From Garcia nutans (Eukaryota > Streptophyta > Magnoliopsida > Malpighiales > Euphorbiaceae): 64,000 nt of DNA. The DNA lies in contig CANTUV010000031.1 of NCBI GenBank assembly GCA_947685225.1, positions 64,337,001-64,401,000 on the forward strand, written 5' to 3'. Under the pieces are notes generated by a model that was not told the origin of the DNA, searched no databases, and saw nothing but the letters and a program-made list of their open reading frames with translations. Below are positions 46,555 to 58,051 of this stretch, in pieces. The translations under genes were made by a program, and so were the position numbers. The first letter of the stretch is position 1; each line of letters begins with the position of its first letter.

Positions 46555-48090
46555 CTCTTGTTGATTCCATTTAATTCGAAATATGCCATGTTGATGTGTT
46601 GATTTGATCTATTGTTTTTCGAATGGCATGATTGGATTCATTTTATCATTTGATGATGATTCGAATCTGTTATATGAGATATAACATAAATCATTGTTGA
46701 TATATGATGTCAAAGATGACCAATTGTATAAGATACAATTCTGTGAAGTCAAATTAGGGTTGGTATACAATCTGTTATGGTTTCGAATTAGGGTTAATAT
46801 GATTAATTCAATTCGTTTATTCATATTGAATGTATACATAGATTTCAATTTTGATTAATATGATTATTGAGTAAATCGTTTTCTAAGGTTTCTGGTAATA
46901 GTTCTCTGTTAATATGATTAATAGATTGCTATTATATTCTGTTTAATATGATTAACAGAATAAGGGTTTTGACAGAAAATAATTAATTGGATTAATGATT
47001 CTGTTTAGCTTCGAGGGGCGCTGCCCCTCGACCCCGCCCAGGGGCGCTACCCCTTCGGAACCCCGCCCGCTGACAGGCCAGTGGGACCGCCGTGTGTGCA
47101 GCGCCTTATAGTTCGTTCCGATGACATTATGAATGCCAACTTATTTGTTTGTTTTAACATGTTTATATGTAATATGCTATGATTGTTTGATGTCTTGGCA
47201 TGGTGCATAGTATGGCTTTATGACCTATGTGTTTGTTTATTCATATTTTTGGATTATAAATACGGCCTGCGTGTCGTTTATTTTTGTAACTTTATTATTA
47301 CTAGTTTAGTAGTTAGTTTTATTATTAATGTAATAATGAAGACTCAAGCTTGGAGAAGAAGATGAAAATTGCATGGAGATGAATTTGCCTTTCAAGATAT
47401 GAAGAAATGTACTATTGCAAATGTTGTAATAGATAGGTTTTCTTTTCACCTAGGGTTGCCTATATGATCTTCATTTGGTCTCATGAAGATCATATCTAGT
47501 TTGGCCATGCTATGTCACGTTTATTTTAATCAAATATGTATGAGATGCATGTTTGATAGTTTATGTATGCATATAGGATATGATATATAAATGTCAATTT
47601 TAACATGTTTTCAAATAAATTAAATGGAATGAACCCTCACTATTAATCTAAGTTATAATGCCATCCATGTCTTAAACACTTATCAAGGCTAAGATCACCT
47701 AAATGTAGATTTTGCCAAAGCAAAGTACTTTATGTTATCCTAGCAAGATATGATGAGTAATGGTGCTGCTCATGCGTTTAAAATTGGTTAGACTTAATTA
47801 GGCTATCAAAATGGTTTTGGGCCTAAGGCATTAGATGGGGTATAACATGCTATGACATATGATGTCATGATCCCATATTATCTAAGAGTTACATCTGATG
47901 TAATTGGTAATGGGTTACCTACCATAATAACTTGATTTTAAGTGTCATGCCAAAGCTGACTTAATATTAAGTAAAAATTGGATCTTAGCCCACTAAAATG
48001 TCATTGTGATGATTGAGGGTTATATTTTAGTGGGAGTTTAATTACTTATCACCTTTTATTAATTAAAATTTGCATATTTTGTAGATTGAA
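46555..48090 (+). other. copia leader, untranslated, with GC-rich island
   Basis: About 1.5 kb between PBS and gag ATG, AT-rich and without convincing coding. Repeated tatgattaatagatt/taatatgattaac phrases at 46850-46990. A sharply GC-rich stretch lies at 47013-47105 (gaggggcgctgcccctcg and similar palindromic words), likely to fold as stable RNA hairpins. Confidence 0.7.
47013..47105 (+). repeat. GC-rich palindromic island in copia leader
   Basis: Two self-complementary words (cgaggggcgctgcccctcg; ggggcgctaccccttcgg) and a GC-rich tail within AT-rich sequence. Possible RNA packaging or ribosome-entry structure; speculative. Confidence 0.55.
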
Positions 48091-48906
48091 ATGGCTACCA
48101 ACAATAACTCCACTTTATCACTGCGATCCATCCTTGAGAAGGAAAAACTGAAAGAGAATGGTACTAATTTTGTTGATTGGTTTAGGAACCTGAGAATTGT
48201 TCTCAAACAAGAAAAGAAGTCCTATGTGCTTGATGAAACTGTCCCTGAGCCACCTCCTGCTAATGCTTCTAATGCTGATAAGAACAGGCATAAGAAGCAT
48301 ATGGATGATTCCAATGACATTGGATGTCTTATGCTTGCTACTATGTGTCCAGAACTTCAGAAGGATCTGGAACACTTGGAGGCTTATGAGATGAGTGTCC
48401 ATCTCAAACAAGCTTTCCAACAGCAAGCTAGGTAGGATAGATTCGACACTGCTGTTGCATTATTTGACTGCAAAATGTCAGAGGGCGAATCGGTTAGCGC
48501 TCATGTTTTGAAAATGAAGGGCTACATTGATCACCTTGCCCGACTTGGATATCCCTTGAGTTTAGAACTCTCCATGGATTTGATCCTTCATTCTTTGCCC
48601 AGCAGTTTTTCACATTTTTTTATGAACTATAATATGAACAACATGGAAAAGTCCATTCCTGAGCTACATGGTATGCTCAAAACTGCTGAAGGGAATATCA
48701 AAAAGCCCACTAAGGCTACCCATGTATTGAATGTCAATAAGGGTAAGCCTATGAAGAAAAAAGGCAAGGCAAAGGGTAAAGCAACAGTTGCTACAAAGCC
48801 TAAGGGATAGCCCAAGCCAAAAGAACGCAAGGCACCTGTTCCTAAGGAAGGAACTTGTCACCATTGCAAGGAGCCTGGACATTGGAAAAGAAATTGCCCA
48901 CTTTAT
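48091..48906 (+). pseudogene. copia gag
   Basis: Begins ATG 48091 (MATNNNSTLSLRSILEKEKL). A plant copia gag domain is recognisable (NFVDWFRNLRIVLKQEKKSY, DIGCLMLATMCPELQKDLE, HVLKMKGYIDHLARLGYPLS, LHSLPSSFSHFFMNYNMNNM, LHGMLKTAEGNIKK). A CCHC zinc knuckle CHHCKEPGHWKRNC lies at 48856-48897. In-frame TAG at 48433-48435 and 48808-48810; both could come from CAG. Continues without frame change into protease. Packages element RNA in the live element; these stops block it. Confidence 0.93.
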
Positions 48907-50610
48907 TTGGCTGAATTGAAGAAATCGAAGGGTAGTGCGACTACGTCTTCAGGTATATATGTTATAGAAATTAACTTATCTGCTTCTACTTCATGGGTAT
49001 TGGATACTGCATGTGGTTCTCACATTTGTACAAATGTGCAGGGACTCAAAAGGAGTAGATCACTGAAAAGGGGCGAAGTTGACCTACGAGTTGGGAATAA
49101 AGCAAGAGTTGCTACACTAGCTGTAGGATCTTATGAACTTCATATGCCTAATGGCTTTTTGTTAAATTTGAAAAATTGCTATTATGTTCCTACTCTGAGT
49201 AGGAATCTTATTTCAGTTTCAGTTTTGGATGATGAAGGTTTTTCATTTTTAATTAAAAATAAGACCTGTTCTATTTTTGATAAAAATGATTTGCTTTATG
49301 GTATTGCAAGATCTTTTAATGGCCTTTATGTCCTTGACTTAGATGATTCTAGGGAGAATCATAATTATAACATAAACTCTAAGAGAATTAAGCCAAATGA
49401 CCTAAACCCTACATTTTTATGGCATTGTCGTCTTAGCCATATAAATGAGAAACGCATTTCTAAACTCCATCAAGATGGATTATTAGATTCATTTGATTTT
49501 GAATCATTTGATAAATGTGAATCTTGTTTACTTGGAAAAATGACAAAGAATCCTTTCATCGGACAAGGTGAAAGGGCTAATGACTTGCTAGGACTAGTAC
49601 ATACAGATGTATGTGGCCCGTTAAGCATTAGTGCTAGAGGAGGATATAATTACTTCATTACTTTTACTGATGATTTCAGTAGGTATGGCTATGTCTACCT
49701 AATGAAACATAAGCATGAGGCTTTTGAAATGTTCAAAACTTTTCAAAATGAAGTACAAAATCAACTTGGTAAAACTATTAAGGCACTTCGATCTGATCGA
49801 GGTGGTGAATTTTTGAGCCAAGAATTTGACGAACATCTAAGAAATTATGGAATTGTTTCACAATTAACTCCTCCAGGAACTCCACAATGGAATGGTGTTT
49901 CTGAAAGAAGAAATCGAACTTTATTAGATATGGTTCGATCTATGATGAGTCAAGCAGATCTTCCATTATCGTTTTGGGGTTATGCCTTGGAGACAGCTGC
50001 TTTTGTTTTAAACCGTGTACCATCTAAAGCGGTTGAAAAGACACCATATGAGATATGGACTGGCAAAACGCCTAGTTTGTCTTTTCTTAAGATTTGGGGT
50101 TGTGAGGCTTATGTGAAAAGACCAGTTTCAGATAAGTTAGCTCCAAAATCTGCTAAATGTATTTTTGTGGGATATCCTAAGGAAACTAAAGGATATTATT
50201 TCTATATTCCATCTGAAAACAAAGTGTTTGTTGCTCAAAATGGAACCTTCTTGGAAAAGGAATTCATTTCTAAAAGAACTAGTGGGAGTACAGTTCAATT
50301 AGATGAATTTATAGAACCACAAGAAGATATTGAACCGCCTGTAGAAACAGTTTCAGAACCACAAGTCATTGTGGAAACTGAAAATGTTACACAAGTTCTG
50401 CGCAGATCTGATAGACCACGTCATCAGCCTGAGAGATATGGATTTCTCATGACTGAAAGTCGTGAAGTTTTGCTCACAGATCAAGATGAGCCAACTACCT
50501 ATCTTGAAGCTGTGTCAGGTCCAGATTCAGAGAAATGGCTTGGAGCCATGAACTCTGAGATGCAATCCATGTTTGACAACCAAGTTTGGGCCTTAATTGA
50601 TCCTCCCTAA
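48907..50610 (+). pseudogene. copia protease and integrase
   Basis: 567 codons in the gag frame. Protease active site WVLDTACGSHIC at about 49000-49035 (Ala where Gly or Ser is usual, possibly tolerated). GAG-pre-integrase zinc region with WHCRLSH and CESCLLGKM at 49420-49550. Integrase core: first Asp in LVHTDVCGPL, second in LRSDRGGEFL, and the Glu in PQWNGVSERRNRTLLDMVRS. The C-terminal part includes KIWGCEAYVKRP and FVGYPKETKGYYFY. It ends at TAA 50608-50610 where a sense codon (GAA likely) is expected, followed in frame by RT. Confidence 0.94.
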
Positions 50611-52065
50611 GGTATTAAGACTATTGGTTGCAAATGGGTTTTCAAGAAGAAAATTGACATGGATGGAAATGTGCAAACCTATAAGGCAAGGTTGGTTGCT
50701 AAAGGTTTCAAACAAACTCATGGTATAGACTATGATGAAACCTTTTCTCCAGTTGCTATGATTAAATCTGTTAGGATTCTCCTTGCCATTGCTGCATACT
50801 ATGATTATGTGATATGGCAAATGGATGTCAAAACTGCTTTCCTTAATGGAAATTTACTCGAGGATGTGTACATGACACAACCTGAGGGTTTTGTAAATCC
50901 TGAGAATTCTGGGAAGGTTTGCAAGCTTCAAAGGTCCATTTATGGATTGAAGCAAGCATCTCGAAGCTGGAATCTTTGTTTTGATGAAACAGTTAAGAAC
51001 TTTGGTTTCATTCAAAATGAAGATGAACCATGTGTTTACAAGATGGTTAGTGGGAGTGCTATCGTGTTCTTAGTCCTATATGTAGATGACATATTGATCA
51101 TTGGAAATGATGTCCCCACTTTACAAAAGGTTAAAGATTGGTTAGGGAATTCTTTTTCAATGAAGGACTTGGGTGAGGCTGCATATATCCTTGGTATAAG
51201 GATCTATAGAGATAGATCTAGAAGGATAATTGGCTTAAGTCAAAGTACATACATTGACAAAGTGTTGAAGAGATTCAGCATGCAAGATTCCAAGAAGGGA
51301 TTTTTGCCTATGTCACATGGTATTCATCTTAGCAAGAATCAATGTCCTAAGACATCTGATGAGCGAGATAGAATGAATAAGATCCCTTATGCTTCTGCTA
51401 TTGGATCTATTATGTATGCCATGCTATGTACTAGACCTGATGTCTCATATTCTTTGAGCATAACAAGTAGATATCAAGCTGATCCTGGTGAGGGTCACTG
51501 GACAGCTGTTAAGAACATTCTTAAGTATCTAAGAAGAACTAAGGATGTTTTCTTAGTTTATGGAGGTTTGGAAGATGAGCTAGTTGTAAATGGTTACACA
51601 GATGCTAGTTTCCAAACTGATATAGATGATTATAAATCGCAGTCAGGTTTTGTATTCACATTGAATGGTGGAGCCATTACTTGGAAAAGTTCCAAGCAAA
51701 GCACAGTAGCAGATTCTACAACAGAAGCTGAGTATATAGCAGCATCAGATGCAGCTAAGGAAGCAGTATGGCTGAAGAAATTCATCACTGAGCTTGGAGT
51801 GGTGCCTAGCATTGCTAATCCTATGGCTATCTATTGTGACAACAATGGTGCCATAGCACAAGCAAAAGAGCCAAGGTCCCATCAAAAGTCTAAGCACATA
51901 CTCAGGCGATTTCACCTCATTCGAGACATCATTGATAGAGGTGATATCAAGATATGCAAAGTTGACACAAATGACAACATAGCAGATCCATTGACAAAGC
52001 CTCTCTCGCGGGTCAAGCATGATCAGCACACTAGGTCTATGGGTATGAGATATTTGTTAGACTAG
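50611..52065 (+). pseudogene. copia reverse transcriptase and RNase H
   Basis: Same frame as gag-protease-integrase, resuming at 50611 after the TAA. RT blocks: GCKWVFKKKIDMDGNVQTYK, ARLVAKGFKQTHGIDYDETF, QMDVKTAFLNGNL, SIYGLKQASRSW and LYVDDILIIGND (catalytic YVDD). RNase H: NGYTDASFQTDIDDYKSQSG, STTEAEYIAASDAAKEAVWL, IYCDNNGAIAQAKEP, then CKVDTNDNIADPLTKPL. Natural stop TAG 52063-52065. Intact apart from the upstream stop, so this is the best-preserved enzyme in the window. Expression would need readthrough of the stops. Confidence 0.95.
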
Positions 52066-52070
52066 GCCTA

Positions 52071-52085
52071 GTGCAAGTGGGAGAC
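52071..52085 (+). other. copia polypurine tract
   Basis: The purine-rich segment (aagtgggaga) directly precedes the 3' LTR start at 52086. Confidence 0.85.
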
Positions 52086-53449
52086 TGTTAGTGTATATGC
52101 CCTAGGCCATTGATTTGGACCTTAATGTTATTCATTTTGTTATTAATAAAGAAGTTTTTATTATCATTGTTATGTTTGCATGTTATATATAATAATGATT
52201 ATATCCTTGGTTTATTATTGTTATGGAGATAATAATAAATATAACTAGTATAATATTAATTTGATAATCATAAGATGATTATAGGTATGAAGATACAAAT
52301 CAATATTATGGATACATGTTAGAGAACAGTGTATTGGATAGACCCACATAGATATCACTTCATGGTTTAAATGTCATAAGTGTATCTCATAATAGTTTTC
52401 ATTAATCCTTTGACTTGAGATTGTCATAGTTTCCAACATAAGGAATATTATGTTTTGACATGATCAAACGTTATCTGTAACTAGATAATTATAAAGGTTA
52501 TGCTTGAACATGATATAAATTATGTAGAGGAAAATGAACAATCAAGATGGAATTTGTCCCTCTTTATGAGAGAGATATCTTCTGGGCCCCTCGATAAGTG
52601 TAACTGAGAAATGCATGGCCGTGATCAAATAAGTTGATATAAGATCAATCTTATTTGTTTATTAGTTAACTTGGAGATCGAGTAATCATAAGTTTGGACA
52701 ATATAAGTATGACATTTACTATGACTTATGTTCAAACTAGATATCGTGTGACAAAGGGATTAATGCATGTACCATTTCAGGTTTTCATTTATAATGATTC
52801 TCATGATTAATTGGGTAGTCGTAATGTCTTGCTAGAGGCCAATTATGATTTGTGCATTTCAATAGAGATTGAAATACACTACCAATTAATATGAGCCTAT
52901 CGGGTCGCACACATAGAACGTAGGTTGTACTTAAAATAATAATAATTAAATTTTTATTATTGTTGTTTGTATTATTATTATTATTAGATATTAATAATAA
53001 TATTATTATAATAATTATTATTAGATAATAATAATTAAAGACGTGGGTCCATATAGGATATGGACAGTTAAGGTTTTATAAAAAAAAAAGGTCTTTTAAA
53101 ACGGTTTTAAAAGGACTGGAGGCCTTGATGATCTATCATTAATTTTCATTTTTAAAGAAAACGGCAGAAGAGGAAAAACCTAAAACCCTAGTTTCATTTT
53201 TCCAAAAAGTTCAGCCACTGCCGTTGGTGAGCTAGCACTCAGAACGGCGTACGTTTGTGTGGACTTCGTTAGAGGGTGTTCTTCTTCAGAAGGCAGCATC
53301 TGTTAATCATTTTGAAGCTACGCAAAAAGGTTAGTTTCGAATCTCTTTTATCGAACTGATTGGATCACATGGATCCTGTGAGTAAATCGAAAGAAATTTT
53401 TTGTTTTCCGCTGCGGCAAGGGTTGCAGGTTCTTCTCAATTTTCTAACA
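52086..53449 (+). repeat. copia 3' LTR (1364 bp)
   Basis: Near-identical to 45180-46541; ends TTTCTAACA, followed by the target duplication ctcat. Microsatellite at about 52935-53036. Confidence 0.96.
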
Positions 53450-54655
53450 CTCATGCCTCAACCTCACACATCTATCTGTGTCGTGGCCTTGCATTTGATG
53501 AAATTAACAAAATGCTTTAGTGTCAAAATTAGGTGGGAGAGGGTTAGGCAAAGGACAAGGATTTAAGGGTTGTAACAATCCCTTCCTTTGAAGCTTATTG
53601 AGAACCTAAGACATCAATTTTCCTAATTCTGAAAATTGCCTTCTTGTTCCTTGGCTAGTAGCATTAACACCAACTGTCTGTTGCCTTGGCTACCAGACTG
53701 ATAGTTTTCTTTCTCATTCCTTCTTGCTGAAAAACGGTTCTTCTCTCTTTTCCATTCTTCAATTTGCATACCAGCTTGGATGAGATCTTTGAAATCACAG
53801 ATGAGGGTATGAGACATCCTTTCACGAAGACTAGGCAACACCCCTCTCACGATCATTCTTATTTAATCAGATTCATCGGGCCTCTTCTTGAGCAAAGCGA
53901 CCTTATTTCTCCATCTTTTCACATAGTCAACAAAATTTTCGTTTGGCCTTTGTCTAATGGACTCAACATCCATTAAGATAACTTCCATCTCAACGTTGTA
54001 TCCATATTGTTGGATGAAGGCCTTGTATAGCAGATCCCAACTCTTTTGTGTTCCATCTTCTAAGATATTGAACCAATTTTGGATAATAGGATCCAATGAT
54101 AGCATAAAGTACCTTAGTGTTTGAGCCTTAGTAGCTCAGGCAGATTGCATAGCAGTGATATACTGCTTCATATGGAGGTGAGGATTTTCGGTTCCATCAA
54201 ACTTTGCAAAAGATGGCATCTTGAATTTGTATTGAACTTCTTCGTCTAGCTCAAATAATTTGTCAACTTCGGACATTTCTTTGGTTTTTAGCTTCTTTTC
54301 AAATTTTTTTTTCTTCTAAATTCACAATCATTTTTTCAACATCAGAAGTCTCAGTTTTCTCGATAGCTGATCTTTCAACAATCTTCGGTTCTTTCTTCTT
54401 GTCTTGAGGATCCTGGAAGTATTGAGCCCAATCATCAGCATCATCAATGATCACCTTATCATCATCAAAAACCACTTCACCAACTTTAGCCTTCCCCTTG
54501 TCCTTTGGCTTCTTAGAGCTAGCAAATGCGTCGGTATTGTTTGCTAAAATTGTAGTCAATTGGTTCTTCATGGTCTCAGCTAGGGCCTCTTTTTATTTCT
54601 TCCATCTTGGCATTGAGAGCATCATCCACCATTCTTTGAATTTGTTCGGGCTCCA
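53450..54655 (-). pseudogene. gag N-terminal part of the minus-strand Tat-like element
   Basis: ATG at 54655 (on -) starts MEPEQIQRMVDDALNAKM. Frame pieces: 54655-54576, 54571-54299 (ADDWAQYFQDPQDKKKEPK), 54105-53863 (LDPIIQNWFNILEDGTQKSW, ENFVDYVKRWRNKVALLKK) and 53856-53623 (VRGVLPSLRERMSHTLICDF). Frameshifts lie near 54575, 54298, 53860 and after 53630. The frame is open upstream of the ATG to 54959, as in the plus copy. Left boundary is the copia insertion; gag continues at 45179. Confidence 0.85.
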
Positions 54656-55810
54656 TTGCTTTTGGTGAGTAAGTGATTGTGTTACTACTAGATTCTTCAT
54701 CTTCGGCGTAGGTCGAATTGTTGTAAGCTTTTGAACTATCATAATCCAGGGCTGTGAGCCAGAGAAGATCAATGATATGAGATGCAAATGTATGTATGTA
54801 TGCATGTATGCACAAACAATCAACAAAGATAGCTAGAACGTCCCTTCCAACCTTATAACATCCACACACGAATGGCGAGTCTCTTTTTTCTAGGTATACG
54901 GTTAACAAAATACCAACATGGGGTATCCTGCTTTCGAATATTTCCCTTGAATGTTTCAACCAATAGTTATATTTTCAGAAATGGAAATCAGTTCATGATA
55001 ATTCCCATTAATTAGGTTTTAATCTACTCAACCAACTAAAGTAGCTTTTTTTATATTGGATTAAAACTAAATTAAGAGGTTTATTATAAATATATTTCTC
55101 ACTTGAAAAAGTAACTAATGATTCATGCCAAAAACAAGCCCATGATTAATTACTCTTAGTATAAACTAGGCTCACAATTGATTTTTGGTATTTCATAATT
55201 GACCTAAATAATTTGCAAGCTCTTTGCAAAAGAGGTTGGATGAAAATAATTTTGTTTCTAAGCCCATTGTAAAAGGATTTTAGAAAAAATAGATTTTGGG
55301 CTAAGTATTTGGGTTACGAGCAAAAGAATTTTTGATTTATTTTTAAAAAAGTTTTATGTCCAAATACCATCTTGAAAAGTTTTGAAAATAGCTTTTGTTT
55401 TAAAGAAAAATTTATTTTGAGATCACAATGTATTAAGGTCATATTAGAAAAATAACAAACCAAATAATCCATGATTTAAGCCAAGATAAATTAACCATAG
55501 TCAAACAACATGCATTTGGGGTAAAAACCTAAGGAAAGTAACTAGGCCAATTATATGAGCTTTAGTCTTTGGGTAAAAAGGCTTAGGTTCCCATAGCAAA
55601 TATATACCAAATGGTACAAGGCTATGGGTGGTTATGCCATGCTCGATCTCCATACCTTGAGTGAAAGTATGGTATCCCTTACATAACACAACACGGGTAA
55701 CACGGGCATCCTAACTCATGCACACGATGCAATCTAATATGATGAAATGAATAATATCATGATAAGAAAGAATAGAATAATATGAAGACCAATGGAATCA
55801 ACTTCTCTTG
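54656..55810 (-). other. 5' leader of the minus-strand Tat-like element
   Basis: About 1.15 kb between PBS and gag ATG. The first 300 bases next to gag can be read in the gag frame and resemble the same stretch in the plus copy (KRDSPFVCGCYKVGRD; HTFASHIIDLLWLTALDYDS). The rest is AT-rich noncoding, conserved with 60300-61250. Confidence 0.75.
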
Positions 55811-55828
55811 TCCCCAGTGGAGTCACCA
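55811..55828 (-). other. primer-binding site, tRNA-Arg
   Basis: On -, TGGTGACTCCACTGGGGA follows the 5' LTR by one base. It matches, with two mismatches, the plant tRNA-Arg(ACG) 3' end complement that Ogre/Tat elements use. The third copy has TGGCGACTCCACTGGAGA at 61252-61269. Confidence 0.85.
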
Positions 55829-55829
55829 C

Positions 55830-57847
55830 TATGACCGGGGATTTTCGCCCCCCATTCCCGGTGGAATGGTTCTTGCGACTTTGGCACTGTTTAGGCTCGG
55901 GGCCTTAGAGAACACGGGCCTAAGCCCGGAGAAAATGGAGTCTCCATTCGGACTAGCCAAAAAAAAGAAAAGGGTGGATGACTCAATTCCTAAGAAATTC
56001 CCAACCCCCTAATGGGTTCAGAAAGTTGGGTGCATGTAAGGAAGGTGAGAAATATCTCAGCACCCCCACAACACCCGATTTATTGGAACCAGCCTCCTTT
56101 GCATGTATGAATGTTATAAAATTCTTAAATATAACAATATTATCCATACTACATGCAATAATTAAAATAAAGCATCATTATATTAAAATCAAAGTGATGT
56201 CCAAACAAAGCAAATAAATGGACACCCATCCAAGGATTTCTAGGGTCTTATGTTCAATAACTAAGGTTTTCCATATAATATTTTAATTTGTTGAGAAATA
56301 TTTTAAAGTAATAACATAGCTACTGGATATTAAAAAGATTTAAGGTTTTGGAAGTTTTTATGAAAATAATGTTACTGTGATTTAAAAAGGTAGGTTTAGT
56401 TAGGGTTTTAAGCAAACATCATGAAATTAGGATTTTGGAACCTTAAGACTTTAGGGTTTATAATTTTAAAAGATTGGGTTTTAGGTTCACTGGATTATGA
56501 TTTTAGGTGTTGATGAATTTGTCATAAAGTTTTGATATTTTAAGAATTAGGGCTTAAGAAAACTAGAGTTTACTGGATGGGGTTTTAAGAAGTAATAAGA
56601 TAGTTTAGGGTTTTTGATATTTTGGAAAACATGTTTGATCTTAGGATTTAAGAAAATAATTTAGAATTTTATAGAAACAATTATGATTAAAGTTTTTATA
56701 AACTATAAAGAAGATTAAGGTTTTGGAGAATTAAGAAGACATTTGGAAATTTCAGACAAAAAGGTTAAAGCTTAGTTGATTAAAAAAATAGTTTGGGGAA
56801 AAACAATTTAGGGTTTTAAAGTTTTTGGAAACAGAAGGACAATTTAGGGTTTTAAAGTTTTAGAAACAGAAGAGTAATTTAGGGTTTTTAATGTTTTGAA
56901 AATATAAGGATGATTTAGGGTTTTTGAAGTTTTGGAAACAAAAGGATGATTTAGGGTTTTTGAAGTTTTGGAAACAAAAGAATGATTTAGGTTTGCTGGA
57001 TGAATGAACAATTTGATCTGTGAAAAAAACTACTAAGTTTAATAATTTAGGTTACTGATTCAGTATCAAAACAAATGATAGAAACATTTAAAAGAAAATA
57101 TGGCAATAACATCGTATGCATAAACAATTCATGAATCTAAACTTAAGAATGCTATAAATATAATAAAATCAAAGATTTATAATCAATCTCCGTTCGTTGG
57201 TTCCTCAACAATTTGCTTTTGGATGAACAATGACAAAGGCAGTGTTGCTGCCTTTGATGGATTGATGAATGCTTCTTGTTGCTAACTTTTGCCATTTCTT
57301 GCTCCTAGGGTTTCTGTCTTCTTTTTCCTCCCAAGTCAGAAGTCCAAAGTCTCACTCCAGTAAAACCAATTTCTTCACTTTTTTCAATTTTGTTTTTAAT
57401 GTGGTATTTATAGGTAAAAATCATAAACTTACTTCTAATGGTCTAAGGAAATAAAACCGTTTAGGAAAAGAAACCAAAACTAAATAGAATTTGGTTTCGG
57501 AAAAAACTGTATTGGAAAATTGCGCTGGAAAAAAAACTGCTGCTGCGAAATTGTGAGCGCTGGCTGGGGCTTGGGGCCAATTTTTTGTGGGAATTTTCTG
57601 CAGCTAATTGGCCCAAGCCGATTCACTTTCGGCAATGAAATTTTTTATCGTCGATTTTTCCGTCACCGATTTTTATTTATTTATTTATTTTTAACTTTAC
57701 CAACATTACTTACTTCTTTTAATTTTCATTAAAAATTATAAATAATAAATACTAAAATAGATATTATTTAATTAAAATACCACAAAAATTATTTTGGACT
57801 ATATAAAAAATATCGGAGTAGACTGGGTCAAAAATTAAGAGTCTACA
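55830..57847 (-). repeat. 5' LTR of the minus-strand Tat-like element (2018 bp)
   Basis: On - it begins TGTAGACTCTTAATTTTTGA (from 57847) and ends beside the PBS. TATAAATA at 57405-57412 (-). Many teloboxes on -: ttagggttt occurs repeatedly between 56395 and 56985, part of it in a 36-bp tandem array. Confidence 0.9.
56805..56990 (-). repeat. 36-bp tandem array, each unit carrying a telomere-like motif
   Basis: About five units of the form atttagggtttt(t)...gttttggaaacaaaagga, so TTTAGGG/telobox copies are spaced at about 36 bp. Located in the transcribed part of the LTR. Confidence 0.85.
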
Positions 57848-58051
57848 GGCTCCTTCTTCTTCTCTTGAGGATCTTGGAAGTATTAAGCCCAATCGTCATC
57901 GTCATCATCATCGATGACTACCTTGTCATCATCAAAAGCCACTTCACTAACCTTAGCCTTCCCTTTGTCCTTTGGCTTCTTTGTGCTAGTAGATGCTTCG
58001 ACATTGTTTCCTAAAGTTACAGCCAATTGGTTCTTCATGGTCTCAGCCAGG
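57848..58051 (-). pseudogene. gag fragment of the third Tat-like element
   Basis: Reads on - through the acidic DDDDD and KKPKDKGKAK-type segment of gag, ending at the LTR of the second copy. One stop replaces Gln in the DDWA-YFQD motif. Its other half is 60041-60116. Confidence 0.8.

Larger units (their letters stand above)
45180..53449 (+). mobile_element. structurally complete Ty1/copia element, TSD CTCAT
   Basis: LTRs 45180-46541 and 52086-53449, PBS, 1.5-kb leader, a single gag-pol frame 48091-52065, polypurine tract, and perfect target duplication ctcat (45175-45179 and 53450-53454). Gene order protease-integrase-RT-RNase H marks it as copia. LTRs begin TGTTAGTG and end TTCTAACA. LTRs differ at roughly 16 positions plus small indels by eye (about 1.2 percent). 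Only three in-frame stops block the frame. It interrupts gag of the minus-strand Tat-like element. Lineage within copia not assigned; Tork/Tnt1-like is plausible. Confidence 0.95.
39079..57847 (-). mobile_element. second Tat-like element on minus strand, 3'-truncated, carrying two nested insertions
   Basis: Read on -: 5' LTR (57847-55830), PBS, leader, gag (54655 leftward, broken by the copia element at 53450/45179), protease (about 44450-44075), Tekay-family solo LTR insertion (44074-40995), G-patch (40994-40421), RT and start of RNase H (40403-39079). Integrase, second RNase H and 3' LTR are missing. Its 5' LTR start abuts gag text of a third Tat-like copy (57848 onward), so it inserted into that copy; expected target-site copy ggctc at 57848-57852, other end lost. 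Confidence 0.87.

Noticed and set aside
47013..47105. Organelle DNA insertion suggested by high GC
   Set aside because: Too short, palindromic, and inside a copia leader; no organelle gene recognised.
56805..56990. Interstitial telomere array
   Set aside because: TTTAGGG occurs once per 36-bp unit rather than head to tail, and sits within an LTR; described as a telobox array instead.
33145..57847. Endogenous pararetrovirus (caulimovirus) origin of the RT genes
   Set aside because: LTRs, tRNA-Arg primer sites, integrase and archaeal-type RNase H place them in the Tat clade of LTR retrotransposons; no movement or coat protein seen.
31185..57852. LTR at 31190-33144 as the missing 3' LTR of the minus-strand Tat-like element
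   Set aside because: The expected target copies differ (ggtgg at 31185-31189, ggctc at 57848-57852), and the two outer flanks are different elements (copia-type gag versus Tat-like gag).
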